The notes: generated by a model not told the origin, from the letters alone. A stretch of DNA of 64,000 bases from Bacteroidales bacterium (GCA_004557385.1 SFEA01000006.1:13708-77707), one strand, 5' to 3'. Positions 18,145 through 30,370 are shown, counted from the first letter of the stretch. Numbers and translations: made by a program.

Positions 18145-20253
18145 TTAATGACGGCCCTTGCCGTTGTTGTTCTTTTTCTGCTGTTGGGCAAGCATAGCCT
18201 GCTGCTGGCGTTGAGCTTCCTCGAGGCGAGCCATGAATCCGCTTTTCTTTTTAGGATTCTTGGCAGCTTCAGCCATGCGTGCACGCATCTTTTCTTCGCT
18301 CACGAAATAGCGAGTAGCATAGTTCTGAATGATGGTGAACAACAGCGACAGGAAGTAGTAGTAGCTCAAACCCGAAGCGTAGTTGTTGAAGAACACCAGG
18401 AACATAATCGGCATCAAATACATCATCCATTGCATGCCTTTCATCTGGCTGTTTTGCTGCGACTGCATGGTGATTTTGGTGTAGAGAATGTTGGTGACAG
18501 TCATGAGCAAGCAGAACAGGCTCAGATGGTTGCCAAAATAGCTGCTGATGAGCGGAATTTGTGCATCCCAAGTGAGTATGGCGTCGGGAGCCGAGAGGTC
18601 GGAAGCCCACAGGAACGATTCGCCACGCAGCTCAATCGACGACGGGAAGAAGGTGAACATGGCAATGAGGAACGGCATTTGCAGCAACATTGGCAAGCAG
18701 CCGCCGAACGGGCTTGCGCCAGCCATGCTATAGAGTTCCATCTTTTTCTGCTGCGCCTTCATGGCGTTTTCCTGTCCGGGATATTTCTCGTCGATTTTCT
18801 TCACGTCGGGAGCCAGCAAGCGCATCTTGGCTTGCGAAATGTAGCTCTTGTTCGACAATGGGAACAGCACCACCTTGAGCAGTATGGTGAGCACCAAAAT
18901 TGCCAAGCCCATATTGCCGCAGATGCCGGTGAGCCAGTCGAACACCGGAATCACGATGTAGGTGTTAACCCATCGGAACAATGCCCAGCCGAGCGACACC
19001 AAGCGATTGAGGTCGAGGTCCTCGCTGTCGCAATATTTGTTGTAGCTCTTGAGCAGTTGAAACTTGTTCGGGCCAAAGAAAATCTGGAAATTGGCAGGGT
19101 TTTCGTCGGTCGACTTATATTCAACCGAGGTGTAAAGCTCCATATCCTTGTGATAGTCAGAATAGAAGGCACTGTTTTTGTCGATAGGCTTGCTTTCCAT
19201 CTTTGCGCCCTTGAGGCACTTGTCGGCAACAAGCACGCTCGAGAAGAACTGATTCTTGAAGCTCACCCACTTGATGTCGCCGGTGGTTTCCTCGTCGTCG
19301 GCTGAGCTTTCGCTCAAGTTTTCAACGCTGCCGTTTGAATATTTGTAGTAGATGGCGCTGTTGCGTTCCTCAAACATCTTGCCTTTTTCTTGGCGCATCA
19401 TGCGCTGAGACCAAACGATGTCGAGGTTAGGAATGTTTTCCGGAATCACGCGGTTCATGTTGTGCTGAAGCACTTCCATCTTCACCATATAGCTGCCCTT
19501 TTCGAGGGTGTAGCGAACAGCCCAAGTGACATCGTTGCCAAGATTGAGCTGCATGGTCACCGTAGAATCGGTCTGCGCAAGCGGAGTGAAATAATAGTCG
19601 GCGGTGTTGAAGCGCTGAGCATCGGTGTTGAACACAAAGCCGAATTGGTTGGTTTGAGCGTCGAACAGCTTCACGCCCTTGCCGCGATAGGTGTCGTAGT
19701 CGAGCAGTGTGGCTTCAGTGATGGCGCCACCCTTGGTGCTGACGTCGATTTTCAGCACATCGTTCTTCAGTGTCACTGTTTTGTTTTCGCCAGTGAGGCA
19801 CTTTGCAAAATCGCCGCTCTTGGCATACGACATCACAGCGGCTTTCAGCGCAGCAATGGCTTGATTGCGAGTGCTTATGTCGGATGACGAATTAACTGTT
19901 TCGTAGTCAACGTCCTTTCCGTTCACTTTCACGGTGCCGCTCACCTTGTCGCCCGAAAGCGTGAGGTTTGCGTCGTTACTTTCAAGCGAGTAAACCGTAT
20001 TGCCGGCCTGGTCGGCACTTTGGCGTCCATACAGCTGAATCGACGACTTCAGTCGGTTGATGTCGTCAGCCGTCAGAGTATCGGCAACGGTTGTCGAAGC
20101 CTCGGCTTTTGTTTGTTGCTTAGTGTTTGCTTCGGCTTGCTCCTGCTGAGCCTTGGCAGCAGCCAATTGCTCGTCGCTTGGTTGATTGAGCCAAGTAAAG
20201 CCCATAATCACAAGGAACATTAGGCATAAGCCGATAATGGTGTTTCTGTCCAT
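18145..20253 (-). CDS. yidC: Membrane protein insertase YidC
   Basis: The 702-residue protein has the Gram-negative YidC layout. A first membrane helix at 6-22 is followed by an Ala/Gln-rich linker and a large periplasmic beta domain (about 55-410). A C-terminal five-helix conserved core (about 430-660) contains SWALFRWVNTYIVIPVFDWL and the hydrophilic-groove segment around LSNKSYISQAKMR. YidC inserts proteins into the inner membrane, alone or with SecYEG. The tail is rich in Gln, Lys and Asn and is likely cytoplasmic and ribosome-facing. It is longer than the E. coli protein because of the linkers, which is usual in Bacteroidota. pyrG lies 77 bases upstream on the same strand. Confidence 0.96.
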   Translation of the reverse strand: MDRNTIIGLCLMFLVIMGFTWLNQPSDEQLAAAKAQQEQAEANTKQQTKAEASTTVADTLTADDINRLKSSIQLYGRQSADQAGNTVYSLESNDANLTLSGDKVSGTVKVNGKDVDYETVNSSSDISTRNQAIAALKAAVMSYAKSGDFAKCLTGENKTVTLKNDVLKIDVSTKGGAITEATLLDYDTYRGKGVKLFDAQTNQFGFVFNTDAQRFNTADYYFTPLAQTDSTVTMQLNLGNDVTWAVRYTLEKGSYMVKMEVLQHNMNRVIPENIPNLDIVWSQRMMRQEKGKMFEERNSAIYYKYSNGSVENLSESSADDEETTGDIKWVSFKNQFFSSVLVADKCLKGAKMESKPIDKNSAFYSDYHKDMELYTSVEYKSTDENPANFQIFFGPNKFQLLKSYNKYCDSEDLDLNRLVSLGWALFRWVNTYIVIPVFDWLTGICGNMGLAILVLTILLKVVLFPLSNKSYISQAKMRLLAPDVKKIDEKYPGQENAMKAQQKKMELYSMAGASPFGGCLPMLLQMPFLIAMFTFFPSSIELRGESFLWASDLSAPDAILTWDAQIPLISSYFGNHLSLFCLLMTVTNILYTKITMQSQQNSQMKGMQWMMYLMPIMFLVFFNNYASGLSYYYFLSLLFTIIQNYATRYFVSEEKMRARMAEAAKNPKKKSGFMARLEEAQRQQQAMLAQQQKKNNNGKGRH

Positions 20254-20287
20254 CGGTGTGTTTGTAAGATTGTTTTAATTAATAATT

Positions 20288-20295
20288 CAAAGATA
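20288..20295 (-). promoter_or_regulatory. -7 promoter box before yidC
   Basis: TATCTTTG on the minus strand lies 34 bases before the yidC ATG. No correctly spaced TTG was found. It suggests that yidC has its own start in addition to possible read-through from pyrG. Confidence 0.4.
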
Positions 20296-20330
20296 AAAAA
20301 TATGACTCGGCATCGATGATGCTATTTTCA

Positions 20331-22124
<1,794 letters not shown>

Positions 22125-22168
22125 CGGTATATCACAGCAGGCTCAAGCACCTGCGTTTCGTCACGATG

Positions 22169-24787
22169 TTATTTGCCTTCGTTGAGCTTGTGAATCACAT
22201 TAATCATTTGTTCACCAAGCCCGATGGTGTAGCCTTGCGAAACAAACACTACGCGGTTGAACGTGTCGGCAATCACAAAAATCGGGCGATTGTCGCTGCC
22301 CAGGTTGAGCGCCTGCTTCAGCTCGCCGGCAATTGCGCCGTTGGTGTCGGTGCCGTAAACCACGGTGTTAGGCATTTTCTTGAATTCTGCCCACTTGTGG
22401 CGCTTCGATGCATCTTCGTCGGCAAAGAGCAGCACAATCTTCTGACCCCACTTCTCGAATTCTGCCGCAACACTTTCAATGTCGTGGAGTGCGTGGTTGC
22501 TTGGTTCGTGGTTTGGATTAATCAAGCCAAGAATGTAATAGCCGCGACCGGTGGTCGAGAGCAGCGACTTGGTGGTTTTGGTTGCGAAATCGTAGTATTT
22601 GTCTTCGCTGTTGAAGTTGCCAATCACCTGAACGTCGGTTTCCGAAGAGCGGAACACAAGGTCGGCATCGGTGTTCTTGTCGCGGTTCACGCCAAAGAAG
22701 TTGAGTCGGGCAAGCACGCTGCCGTTGCCCATGCGAGTGCCGGTGATGAGCACATAGTTGCCTTCGTCGAGCTTGGCACCACCCTTGAACATGTCGTTAT
22801 ATCCCTCTTCGGGATAGTTAAGCAGCACAGGATAACCGTCGTCAACCTTCGAGATGGTGAAGTGATAGTAATATTTCGGGTCGTCGAGGCGCTGGAACTT
22901 AGTGTAAGCCATGTTCAATTCGCCTTGCGCCATGGTCACCTGCTCGGCAGCCTCAAATTGCACGTCGTGCCACACATCCTTTTCGCTTGCCCATTGCACC
23001 TTGCCGGTAACCAGGTCCTTGCGAGCATAGATGCCCATTGCACGAGCACCGGCTACAAAGAACATGTCGCGGCTGTCGGCGTCGCTGCATCGATATTGCC
23101 AAACCTTGGTGGGCATCATGCGCAAGTTCTGCGGATTCCAACCCTTAACCACAACGATGTTTTTCTTCACCCATTCAGCCCACTTATACGGGTCGGCTTT
23201 GAACGACTTCACATCAAGTTTCTTGAAGGCTTTTTGCAAATATGCCTTGTATGGCTCAATCATTTCGTTGTCGATGCGCGGGTTCATCACGTTCTCAAAA
23301 TAGAACTTTGAGTTGTCGCCCAAGTCGGGAGTGTTATAGAAATGGTCGTTGAGCACTTCGAGGCGCACGTCGCGAAGGTCCTTATCGCTTATTACGTCGA
23401 GCAGATTGAGGGCTCGTTGCTTGTCGGCAGCTTTGTCGATGAACGAGATGAGTGTGGCATAGTTGCCGCGCGACCCAATGAGGAAATGCGTCACCTTATC
23501 CACTGGCAAGCCCCATCCTTCAGCCAGCTGCTTTGCCTTTTGCTCATTGACAAATGTGGCTTCATACAAGCCGCGAATCGAGTCTTCGTAAACCAGACGC
23601 TTCTTGTTGACGTCGATTTGCTCTTGAGTCAACGGCGGAACGGTGTTGCGTTCAACCGGCGGAACGAGGTCGAGTTCAACCACGCCACTGAAGCCTACAG
23701 TCTTGTCGAGGGCAACCACCACGGTGTCCTGCTTGCCAACCGAACATTTTTTGAAACCGAATTTATTGCCTTTCGAAGCCCACACCACAAGGTCGCCCAA
23801 GCCGCTGCTAACGTAGGTGTAGCCATTGCTGTCGCTTTGCTTGCGGCATACGGTGTAGAGTTCGGCGTAGTTATACACCTTGAAATCGACGCGTGCCGAT
23901 ACGGGAGCGCCTTTTTCGTCAACCACGCGAATAACGGCTTTGGCTGTGGGAGCATAGTTTTCGGTGACGTTGATTTCGGTGAAGCAGTTGTTTTTGCTCA
24001 TCACATCCTCCGGACCTTCGTAACGGCCAAACACCTTGGTGTGCATCATCATGCCTCGCGAAGCAGGTGCGTTGAACCAACCGAGGTTGAGCACCGGCTC
24101 GGGCTCGCAGGCGCCAAGGAATTGCCATTCGCCGTCAATCCACACCTCCACCCAAGCATGGTTGTCGTCGGTGTGCGCCCAGCGAGGGGTGTAAACCTGG
24201 CGGGCAGGAATGCCAACGGCGCGCATGGCAGCCACGCCGAATGTCGACTCCTCGCCACAGCGGCCAAATGCGGTCTTCACCGAAGCCAATGGCGAACTGG
24301 TGCGCGAGTCGCTCGGGCGGTAGGTCACCTTTTCGTGGCACCAGTGGTTCACCTCGAGGGCTGCGTCGCGCATCGACATGCCTTTCACGCGTTCTTTCAG
24401 TTCTTCGAAGAACACACGGCGGCTCTCGTCGAGGTTCTCGTTATTGATGCGCACCGGCAGCACAAAGTGATAGAATTCGCGGTCGGGAACCTTGCTGCCC
24501 CACGCCATCTCCTTGCGTGTGCGTAGCGCATAGTCTACGTTCATCTTGTAGAAGTCAACCGAGTAGTCGGTCATGTCGGGGAGCGGCATATATGAGTAGA
24601 GGAACTTCATTGCCAACTGCTCGTCGGCGTTCATCTTCATCTTTGCCACCTTGCTCATCACGCCCGACACTTGCTTGTCGGTGCTTCGCGATGCAAAGTC
24701 TTTTTCAACTGTATCCTTCAAGGCTGCTGTTGCACTAATGGCGGCAACAAGCAAAAAGGTCATTACAACCAGTCGTTTTACATTCAT
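22169..24787 (-). CDS. Exported transglutaminase-fold protein with C-terminal thioredoxin-like domain
   Basis: The 872-residue protein has a signal peptide (MNVKRLVVMTFLLVAAISATAA). A transglutaminase core near residues 150-240 shows the catalytic Cys in AFGRCGEES, His in DDNHAWVEVW and the following Asp in WIDGEW. An immunoglobulin-like region and a long alpha/beta stretch follow. The last 130 residues (from about LSTTGRGYYILGLINP to the end) resemble a thioredoxin fold but have no CxxC. Transglutaminase-like proteins of this type usually act as periplasmic proteases or peptide-modifying enzymes, and the substrate is unknown. The gene lies 78 bases after hflX on the same strand. Confidence 0.82.
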   Translation of the reverse strand: MNVKRLVVMTFLLVAAISATAALKDTVEKDFASRSTDKQVSGVMSKVAKMKMNADEQLAMKFLYSYMPLPDMTDYSVDFYKMNVDYALRTRKEMAWGSKVPDREFYHFVLPVRINNENLDESRRVFFEELKERVKGMSMRDAALEVNHWCHEKVTYRPSDSRTSSPLASVKTAFGRCGEESTFGVAAMRAVGIPARQVYTPRWAHTDDNHAWVEVWIDGEWQFLGACEPEPVLNLGWFNAPASRGMMMHTKVFGRYEGPEDVMSKNNCFTEINVTENYAPTAKAVIRVVDEKGAPVSARVDFKVYNYAELYTVCRKQSDSNGYTYVSSGLGDLVVWASKGNKFGFKKCSVGKQDTVVVALDKTVGFSGVVELDLVPPVERNTVPPLTQEQIDVNKKRLVYEDSIRGLYEATFVNEQKAKQLAEGWGLPVDKVTHFLIGSRGNYATLISFIDKAADKQRALNLLDVISDKDLRDVRLEVLNDHFYNTPDLGDNSKFYFENVMNPRIDNEMIEPYKAYLQKAFKKLDVKSFKADPYKWAEWVKKNIVVVKGWNPQNLRMMPTKVWQYRCSDADSRDMFFVAGARAMGIYARKDLVTGKVQWASEKDVWHDVQFEAAEQVTMAQGELNMAYTKFQRLDDPKYYYHFTISKVDDGYPVLLNYPEEGYNDMFKGGAKLDEGNYVLITGTRMGNGSVLARLNFFGVNRDKNTDADLVFRSSETDVQVIGNFNSEDKYYDFATKTTKSLLSTTGRGYYILGLINPNHEPSNHALHDIESVAAEFEKWGQKIVLLFADEDASKRHKWAEFKKMPNTVVYGTDTNGAIAGELKQALNLGSDNRPIFVIADTFNRVVFVSQGYTIGLGEQMINVIHKLNEGK

Positions 24788-24865
24788 CTCACTTAGATTG
24801 TTTTAGGTTACTTGTATTGTTTGATTACGTTTATATAGCTTTTAGGTTTGCTCTTTAATCACGCG

Positions 24866-26095
24866 TTATTGCTCCTCGCCCAGGTCGTCGTATTTCTGAA
24901 AGAGGAAATCGTTGTAGGGGAATCGGTTCATGTGAATGATTTTTGCCTTATCGTAGAGCATCTGCTTCAGCTCCTCGATGTTGGTGTGCTGCTTGGCTGA
25001 TATGAACACGCAGTTGTCGTTGAGCTTAGCCATCCAAGTGGCTTTCAGTTCGTCAAGCGAGATGTTTTCGCGAGTGCGCGGCGTGAGATCGTCGTCGTCC
25101 TTCTTCACATACGAGAAATTGTCAATCTTGTTGAACACCATAATCATCTCCTTGTTCGAAGCATCGCACACCTCCAGCAAGGTCTTATTCACAATTTCGA
25201 TTTGCTCCTCAAACTGCGGGTGGCTGATGTCAACCACATGCACCAGAATGTCGGCGTCGCGCACCTCATCGAGGGTCGACTTGAACGATTCAATCAGCTT
25301 GGTGGGCAACTTGCGAATGAAACCAACGGTGTCGGTGAGCAGGAAAGGCAGGTTGTCGATAATCACCTTTCGCACAGTGGTGTCGAGCGTGGCAAACAGT
25401 TTGTTTTCGGCAAACACGTCGCTCTTGCTCAGCAGGTTCATCAGCGTTGATTTGCCCACGTTGGTGTATCCCACAAGCGCAATACGGGTGAGTTTGCCAC
25501 GATTCTTGCGCTGTATGGTTTTCTGCTTGTCGAGGTCGCGCAGACGCTCCTTGAGCAGCGATATTTTGTCGAGGATGATGCGGCGGTCGGTTTCAATCTG
25601 CGTTTCGCCCGGTCCGCGCATACCAATACCGCCTCGCTGACGCTCGAGGTGAGTCCACATGCGGGTGAGTCGCGGCAACAGATACTGATATTGCGCCAAT
25701 TCCACCTGCATACGCGCGTTTGCCGTCTTGGCACGGGCGGCAAAAATGTCGAGGATGAGCGATGTGCGGTCGAGCACCTTCACTTTCACCTCTTTTTCGA
25801 TGAACGACACCTGTTTAGTGGTGAGGTCGTCGTCGAATATCGCCAACGCAATGTCGTTTTCCTCAACATACTTTGCTATCTCTTCAAGCTTGCCCTTGCC
25901 CACAAACGATGTGCGGTTGGGCGCATCGCAGCGCTGCAGGAATTTCTTCACCGTCACAGCACCGGCAGTGTCGGCAAGAAAAGCCAGTTCGTCGAGATAC
26001 TCGTTTGCCTTGGCTTCGTTTTGCGTAGGAGTAATCAAGCCCACCAATACGGCGCGCTCGTTCTCCATGTCGCTTACAATTTTTCCTTCTATCAT
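24866..26095 (-). CDS. hflX: GTPase HflX
   Basis: The 409-residue protein has the HflX N-terminal domain with the Gly-rich segment RQRGGIGMRGPGETQIETD. A Ras-like GTPase domain follows with GYTNVGKST (G1), DTVGFI (G3) and NKID (G4). HflX binds the 50S ribosomal subunit and rescues stalled or heat-damaged ribosomes; that is family knowledge. It starts 16 bases after the lepA stop, so lepA and hflX are probably co-transcribed, a sensible pairing of two ribosome-associated GTPases. It is a cytoplasmic protein of normal length. Confidence 0.97.
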   Translation of the reverse strand: MIEGKIVSDMENERAVLVGLITPTQNEAKANEYLDELAFLADTAGAVTVKKFLQRCDAPNRTSFVGKGKLEEIAKYVEENDIALAIFDDDLTTKQVSFIEKEVKVKVLDRTSLILDIFAARAKTANARMQVELAQYQYLLPRLTRMWTHLERQRGGIGMRGPGETQIETDRRIILDKISLLKERLRDLDKQKTIQRKNRGKLTRIALVGYTNVGKSTLMNLLSKSDVFAENKLFATLDTTVRKVIIDNLPFLLTDTVGFIRKLPTKLIESFKSTLDEVRDADILVHVVDISHPQFEEQIEIVNKTLLEVCDASNKEMIMVFNKIDNFSYVKKDDDDLTPRTRENISLDELKATWMAKLNDNCVFISAKQHTNIEELKQMLYDKAKIIHMNRFPYNDFLFQKYDDLGEEQ

Positions 26096-26111
26096 AGAGT
26101 AAAAAAATACA

Positions 26112-27899
26112 TTAATCGAGTTTCAACACTGCAAGAAACGCCTTTTGCGGCACTTGCACTGTTCCAATTTGCTTCATACGCTTTTTGCCGGCTTTTTGTT
26201 TCTCAAGCAGCTTGCGCTTACGGCTCACGTCGCCGCCATAGCACTTGGCAGTAACGTCCTTGCGCACCGCCTTGATGGTTTCGCGGGCAATAATCTTGGC
26301 ACCGATGGCTGCCTGCACAGCAATGTCGAACTGCTGGCGCGGAATCAGCTCCTTGAGCTTCTCGCACATGCGGCGGCCAAACGGCACGGCATTGTCGAAG
26401 TGTGTGAGTGTGCTCAGGGCGTCCACCGGTTCGCCATTGAGCATGATGTCGAGCTTCACCAGCTTCGACTCGCGGAAGTCGTGAATGTAGTAGTCGAACG
26501 AGGCATAGCCCTTTGATATGCTCTTGAGCTTGTCGTAAAAGTCAATCACAATCTCGCCCAATGGCAGGTCGAAGAATATTTCCACACGGTTGCCCGAGAT
26601 GAAATCTTGCTTCACCAGCTCGCCGCGCTTGCCAAGGCAAAGCGTCATAATCGGGCCGATGTAGTCGGTGACGGTGATTATCGATGCACGAATATACGGT
26701 TCCTCGATGTGCTCAATCATTGTTGGGTCGGGCAATCCGGCTGGGTTGTGCACTTCGGTCATGTTGCCTTTTTTGTCGAAAACGCGGTATGACACGTTTG
26801 GCACTGTGGTGATTACTTCCATGTTAAACTCGCGGCTCAAACGCTCTTGCACAATCTCCATGTGCAGCAGCCCCAAGAATCCGCATCGGAAACCGAAGCC
26901 CAGAGCCACCGACGACTCGGGTTGGAATGTGAGCGAGGCATCGTTGAGCTGCAGCTTCTCGAGCGAAGCACGCAAGTTCTCGAAATCTTCTGCCTCGATG
27001 GGATATACGCCGGCAAACACCATCGGTTTCACCTCCTGGAAACCGGCAATGGCTTTGTCGCAAGGCCGCTCAACATGGGTGATGGTGTCGCCCACCTTCA
27101 CCTCCTTCGAGGTCTTGATGCCCGAAATGATGTAGCCCACATTGCCTGCCGAGAGCTCGTTGCGTGGCGAGAGGTCGAGTTTCAGGATACCAATTTCGTC
27201 GGCATGATATTGTTTTTCGGTGTTGACGAATTTCACAAAATCGTCCTTGCGGATTCTGCCGTTCACAATCTTGAAGTAGGCAATGATGCCGCGGAATGGA
27301 TTGAACACCGAGTCGAAAATCAACGCCTGCAGCGGTGCATCGGGGTCGCCCGACGGTGCCGGCACGCGCTCAACGATGGCGTCAAGCACATCCTTTACGC
27401 CAAAACCGGTCTTGCCGCTTGCGCGCAGCACGCTCTCGGGCTCGCAGCCCAAGAAGTCCACTATCTGGTCCTCCACCTCGTCGGGGTTGGCGCTGTCGAG
27501 GTCCACCTTGTTCAGCACCGGGATAATCTCCAAGCCATGGTCGATTGCCATATACAGGTTGGAGATGGTTTGCGCCTGAATGCCCTGCGAAGCATCAACA
27601 ACCAGCAGCGCGCCCTCGCATGCCGCAATCGAGCGCGACACCTCGTAGGAGAAGTCGACGTGCCCCGGGGTGTCAATCAAGTTGAGAGTATACTCCTCGC
27701 CTTTATAGTTATACTTCATTTGAATGGCATGGCTCTTGATGGTGATGCCACGCTCGCGCTCAAGGTCCATGTCGTCGAGCACCTGTGCCTGCAGGTCCTT
27801 TGCCTCTACGGTGTTGGTATATTCAAGCAGACGGTCGGCAAGCGTGCTCTTTCCGTGGTCGATATGCGCTATAATGCAAAAATTCCTTATATTTTTCAT
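26112..27899 (-). CDS. lepA: Elongation factor 4 (LepA)
   Basis: The 595-residue protein has the translational GTPase pattern: [14 protein letters not shown] (G1), RGITIKSHA (G2), [12 protein letters not shown] (G3) and LNKVDLDSA (G4). The LepA-specific C-terminal domain ends in [16 protein letters not shown]. LepA binds translating ribosomes and influences initiation and elongation under stress. Length is usual. The upstream gap (27900-28171, 272 bases) holds a -7 box at 28019-28026 and is otherwise AT-rich. hflX follows 16 bases downstream. Confidence 0.98.
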   Translation of the reverse strand: MKNIRNFCIIAHIDHGKSTLADRLLEYTNTVEAKDLQAQVLDDMDLERERGITIKSHAIQMKYNYKGEEYTLNLIDTPGHVDFSYEVSRSIAACEGALLVVDASQGIQAQTISNLYMAIDHGLEIIPVLNKVDLDSANPDEVEDQIVDFLGCEPESVLRASGKTGFGVKDVLDAIVERVPAPSGDPDAPLQALIFDSVFNPFRGIIAYFKIVNGRIRKDDFVKFVNTEKQYHADEIGILKLDLSPRNELSAGNVGYIISGIKTSKEVKVGDTITHVERPCDKAIAGFQEVKPMVFAGVYPIEAEDFENLRASLEKLQLNDASLTFQPESSVALGFGFRCGFLGLLHMEIVQERLSREFNMEVITTVPNVSYRVFDKKGNMTEVHNPAGLPDPTMIEHIEEPYIRASIITVTDYIGPIMTLCLGKRGELVKQDFISGNRVEIFFDLPLGEIVIDFYDKLKSISKGYASFDYYIHDFRESKLVKLDIMLNGEPVDALSTLTHFDNAVPFGRRMCEKLKELIPRQQFDIAVQAAIGAKIIARETIKAVRKDVTAKCYGGDVSRKRKLLEKQKAGKKRMKQIGTVQVPQKAFLAVLKLD

Positions 27900-28018
27900 T
27901 CAAAAAAAGTTTATTATTTACCAATTATTATTTACACTCTGTGCTCTTGGGCAACTGCCCTCAGCCGTCGCATCCACATCGCCAGGGCGACAAATGCACA
28001 TAGTGCTCCAATTTCTTG

Positions 28019-28026
28019 CAAATTTA
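28019..28026 (-). promoter_or_regulatory. -7 promoter box before lepA
   Basis: TAAATTTG on the minus strand would start transcription about 110 bases before the lepA ATG. The -33 element is not well spaced, so confidence is low. Confidence 0.35.
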
Positions 28027-28171
28027 GCAAAAAATGTGCAAATCATAAGCTGAGCGCCATAGTTTATTTTGGTGTTCTAATGTAATGTGGCAATTTTTTA
28101 TGAGAAAACTGCGAAGACAAAGAATTTTTTTGAAAGATGCAGGCTCAAACAGCACTGCGGCAAATGCCCGC

Positions 28172-28954
28172 TCACAGCTTCACAATCAAGCCGTCGTAAG
28201 CCAGCTCAACGCCATCGGGCAGCCACTTGTTCACCTCGCGGTGCAGCCCAATGTGGTGGCTCATGTGCGTGAAATAGACACGACGCGGCTTCACCAAACC
28301 CACAACGTGCAGGGCGGCATCAACCGTCATGTGCGAAGGATGCTCCTCCTGTCGCAGCGCATTCACCACAAGCAGCTTAACACCCTTAATCAATTCGAGA
28401 GTCTGCTCAGGAATATATTTTGCGTCGGTGATATAAGCAATGTCGCCTATTCGATAGCCGTTTATCAGCAGCTTGCCATGCCATACGGGCAATGGGGTGA
28501 CCTTAATTCCACAGCAGTCAAAGGGTTTGTCGTCAACCTCAAAAGTGTCGAAAATGGGTGCTCCGGGATAGGGATTTTCGCTGAAGCTGTAAGGCATCTT
28601 CTTATACAAATCGTCGAGCACATCGCGGCGTGCAAAAATGGGGAAATGCGGCGTGCGGTGGTAGCAATAAGGACGAAGGTCGTCGACGCCGCCAACGTGG
28701 TCGTAGTGGGTGTGGGTGACGATGAGAGCATCGAGGTGATGGTTCGACGCCCGCAACATCTGCGAACGGAAATCAGGTCCGCAATCAATCAATATGGATT
28801 TACCTTTGGTGCGCACAATAGCCGAAGCACGAAATCGCTTATCGTGCTCGTCGCGCGAGCGGCATACCCGGCATTCGCAGCCTATTTGCGGCACACCGGT
28901 TGATGTTCCGGTGCCCAAAAATTCAATCTCCATGTCGTGTCCAAACAGTTTCAT
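28172..28954 (-). CDS. MBL-fold metallo-hydrolase (PhnP-like)
   Basis: The 260-residue protein starts at the ATG at 28954, seven bases after the stop of the upstream gene. A TTG two codons earlier and an internal ATG at 28933 are possible alternatives. The metallo-beta-lactamase motif THTHYDHVGG and IDCGPDF are present. The N-terminus has GTGTSTGVPQ and a CECRVC segment, as in PhnP/YqjK-like phosphodiesterases. A second zinc ligand set should include the downstream HGKL and TDAKYI segments. The family acts on cyclic or RNA phosphodiesters, but the substrate is unknown here. It is a cytoplasmic protein. Confidence 0.9.
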   Translation of the reverse strand: MKLFGHDMEIEFLGTGTSTGVPQIGCECRVCRSRDEHDKRFRASAIVRTKGKSILIDCGPDFRSQMLRASNHHLDALIVTHTHYDHVGGVDDLRPYCYHRTPHFPIFARRDVLDDLYKKMPYSFSENPYPGAPIFDTFEVDDKPFDCCGIKVTPLPVWHGKLLINGYRIGDIAYITDAKYIPEQTLELIKGVKLLVVNALRQEEHPSHMTVDAALHVVGLVKPRRVYFTHMSHHIGLHREVNKWLPDGVELAYDGLIVKL

Positions 28955-28961
28955 ACGCAAC

Positions 28962-29894
28962 TCAACGTTCTACAAGCACACCATCTTCAAAATACAAATA
29001 TCTGCCATCGGGATAATACCAATATTCACGCACACCCTCGTGCGACGGACGCTGATTGACGCTCGACGGACTGCCGAGCGACAGGCGCACCTCGTCTTTG
29101 GTCATGCCCGCCTTCACCTTGCCTGCAACAATGCACTGCCAAACATCTTGCTCGATGGATGGATAGCGCTTGCGAATGTCGGTGAGCGAAAACAGCGCAT
29201 CAAATGAGCGATTCTTCAGCACCGTGCCGCCTGCCGTCATCCACACCATAGCCTTGCGCTGCGCCTCGATGTCGGTGAACACCACCTTCAGCGGAAACAC
29301 TTTGTTGCCTGGCAGCACGCTGTCGATGCGCACCTCCACAAACTTGCGGCCAGCCACCATCGCCTCGTTGGCGTCGTACCATATTGGCGTCTTTATGTAG
29401 CATGTGCGATTATCGAGCTTCATCGCCACAAAGCGCACCACATCCATGTCGATGAGAAACGGTATTGTGTAGCCCGATTTTATTTCGTCGATTGTCTTGT
29501 CGGTGGAATATACAAGCTTGTTGCGCCCGTCGGAGAACTCGATGTTGACAGTGTTGCGATTGTCGAGCACGCTGCCAAGATGGTAGCCCACATAGCTGAG
29601 CAAGCAGCCCTTCAGGTTGAGCGTGTCGATATCATAGGTGCCTGTTGGCTTAAATATCAAGCGGGCATTGTTGTCGCAAACAAAAAATTGCTTGCCCGTC
29701 TTCCAGTTGGCAAACGAGTCGGTAGGTATGGAAAGCGTGTTTGCCTCCAATTCTTCCTGCGTGAGGCCCTCAACCACCTTTTTCACATCCTTGTCGGTAA
29801 TCTTTTTGGTGCTTTCAACTCCCGTGAAACAGCTGCTCAGAAACATCAGCAGCATCACAAGAGCGAAAGACGTATGCCGTAAATAGTTTGTCAT
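28962..29894 (-). CDS. Lipoprotein with C-terminal SmpA/OmlA-like domain
   Basis: The ATG at 29894 gives a signal peptide with lipobox LSSC around residue 21. The longer frame above it covers the promoter at 29921-29951 and is discounted. The central part has unfamiliar beta strands. The last 60 residues resemble a bacterial SmpA/OmlA-type domain: WQCIVAGKVKAGMTKDEVRLS and then GSPS, a segment common to lipoproteins that bind BamA or other outer-membrane partners. It should be anchored in the outer or inner membrane, and its partner is unknown. It probably shares a transcript with the MBL hydrolase downstream. Confidence 0.75.
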   Translation of the reverse strand: MTNYLRHTSFALVMLLMFLSSCFTGVESTKKITDKDVKKVVEGLTQEELEANTLSIPTDSFANWKTGKQFFVCDNNARLIFKPTGTYDIDTLNLKGCLLSYVGYHLGSVLDNRNTVNIEFSDGRNKLVYSTDKTIDEIKSGYTIPFLIDMDVVRFVAMKLDNRTCYIKTPIWYDANEAMVAGRKFVEVRIDSVLPGNKVFPLKVVFTDIEAQRKAMVWMTAGGTVLKNRSFDALFSLTDIRKRYPSIEQDVWQCIVAGKVKAGMTKDEVRLSLGSPSSVNQRPSHEGVREYWYYPDGRYLYFEDGVLVER

Positions 29895-29920
29895 CAATAC
29901 AATCATTATTTTGCAGAACA

Positions 29921-29951
29921 CAAAATTACCCAATTTTTCGGCACCTTCCAA
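29921..29951 (-). promoter_or_regulatory. Promoter of the SmpA-like lipoprotein gene
   Basis: TTG (29949-29951), a 20-base spacer and TAATTTTG (29921-29928) on the minus strand match the consensus exactly. The box is 26 bases before the ATG at 29894. Confidence 0.6.
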
Positions 29952-30013
29952 CCGTTTCATAAAACTTAACGATTTTTCGATGCATAAACACATAAACAGT
30001 GGCGCGCTTCAAA

Positions 30014-30054
30014 CAAAAAATGCTGACAATCGGCGATTTCCGACCATCAGCATT
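30014..30054 (-). terminator. Terminator after the tRNA cluster
   Basis: Stem AATGCTGA...GGTCGG with CCGATTGTCAGCATT (one mismatch region) followed by TTTTTTG on the minus strand, five bases past tRNA-Leu. Confidence 0.8.
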
Positions 30055-30059
30055 CGTTG

Positions 30060-30143
30060 TGTCCGAGATGAGATTTGAACTCACACGAGAAAATTCCCAC
30101 TACCCCCTCAAAGTAGCGCGTCTACCAATTCCGCCACCCGGAC
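30060..30143 (-). tRNA. tRNA-Leu (anticodon GAG)
   Basis: An 84-base tRNA with a 7-bp acceptor stem (one G-U pair), an anticodon loop TTGAGGG between stems CTACT and GGTAG, a long variable arm, and a T-arm loop TTCAAAT. Anticodon GAG reads CUC and CUU. The 3' CCA is not encoded. It is the last gene of a Gly-Gly-Leu cluster. Confidence 0.95.
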
Positions 30144-30148
30144 AAGTG

Positions 30149-30221
<73 letters not shown>

Positions 30222-30255
30222 GATTTTTGTATCTTATTTTGAAAGAACTCTTTTG

Positions 30256-30328
<73 letters not shown>

Positions 30329-30370
30329 ATTCAACCGGTCAACGTCGTTGTCGTTTCCCGTTTGCGAGTG

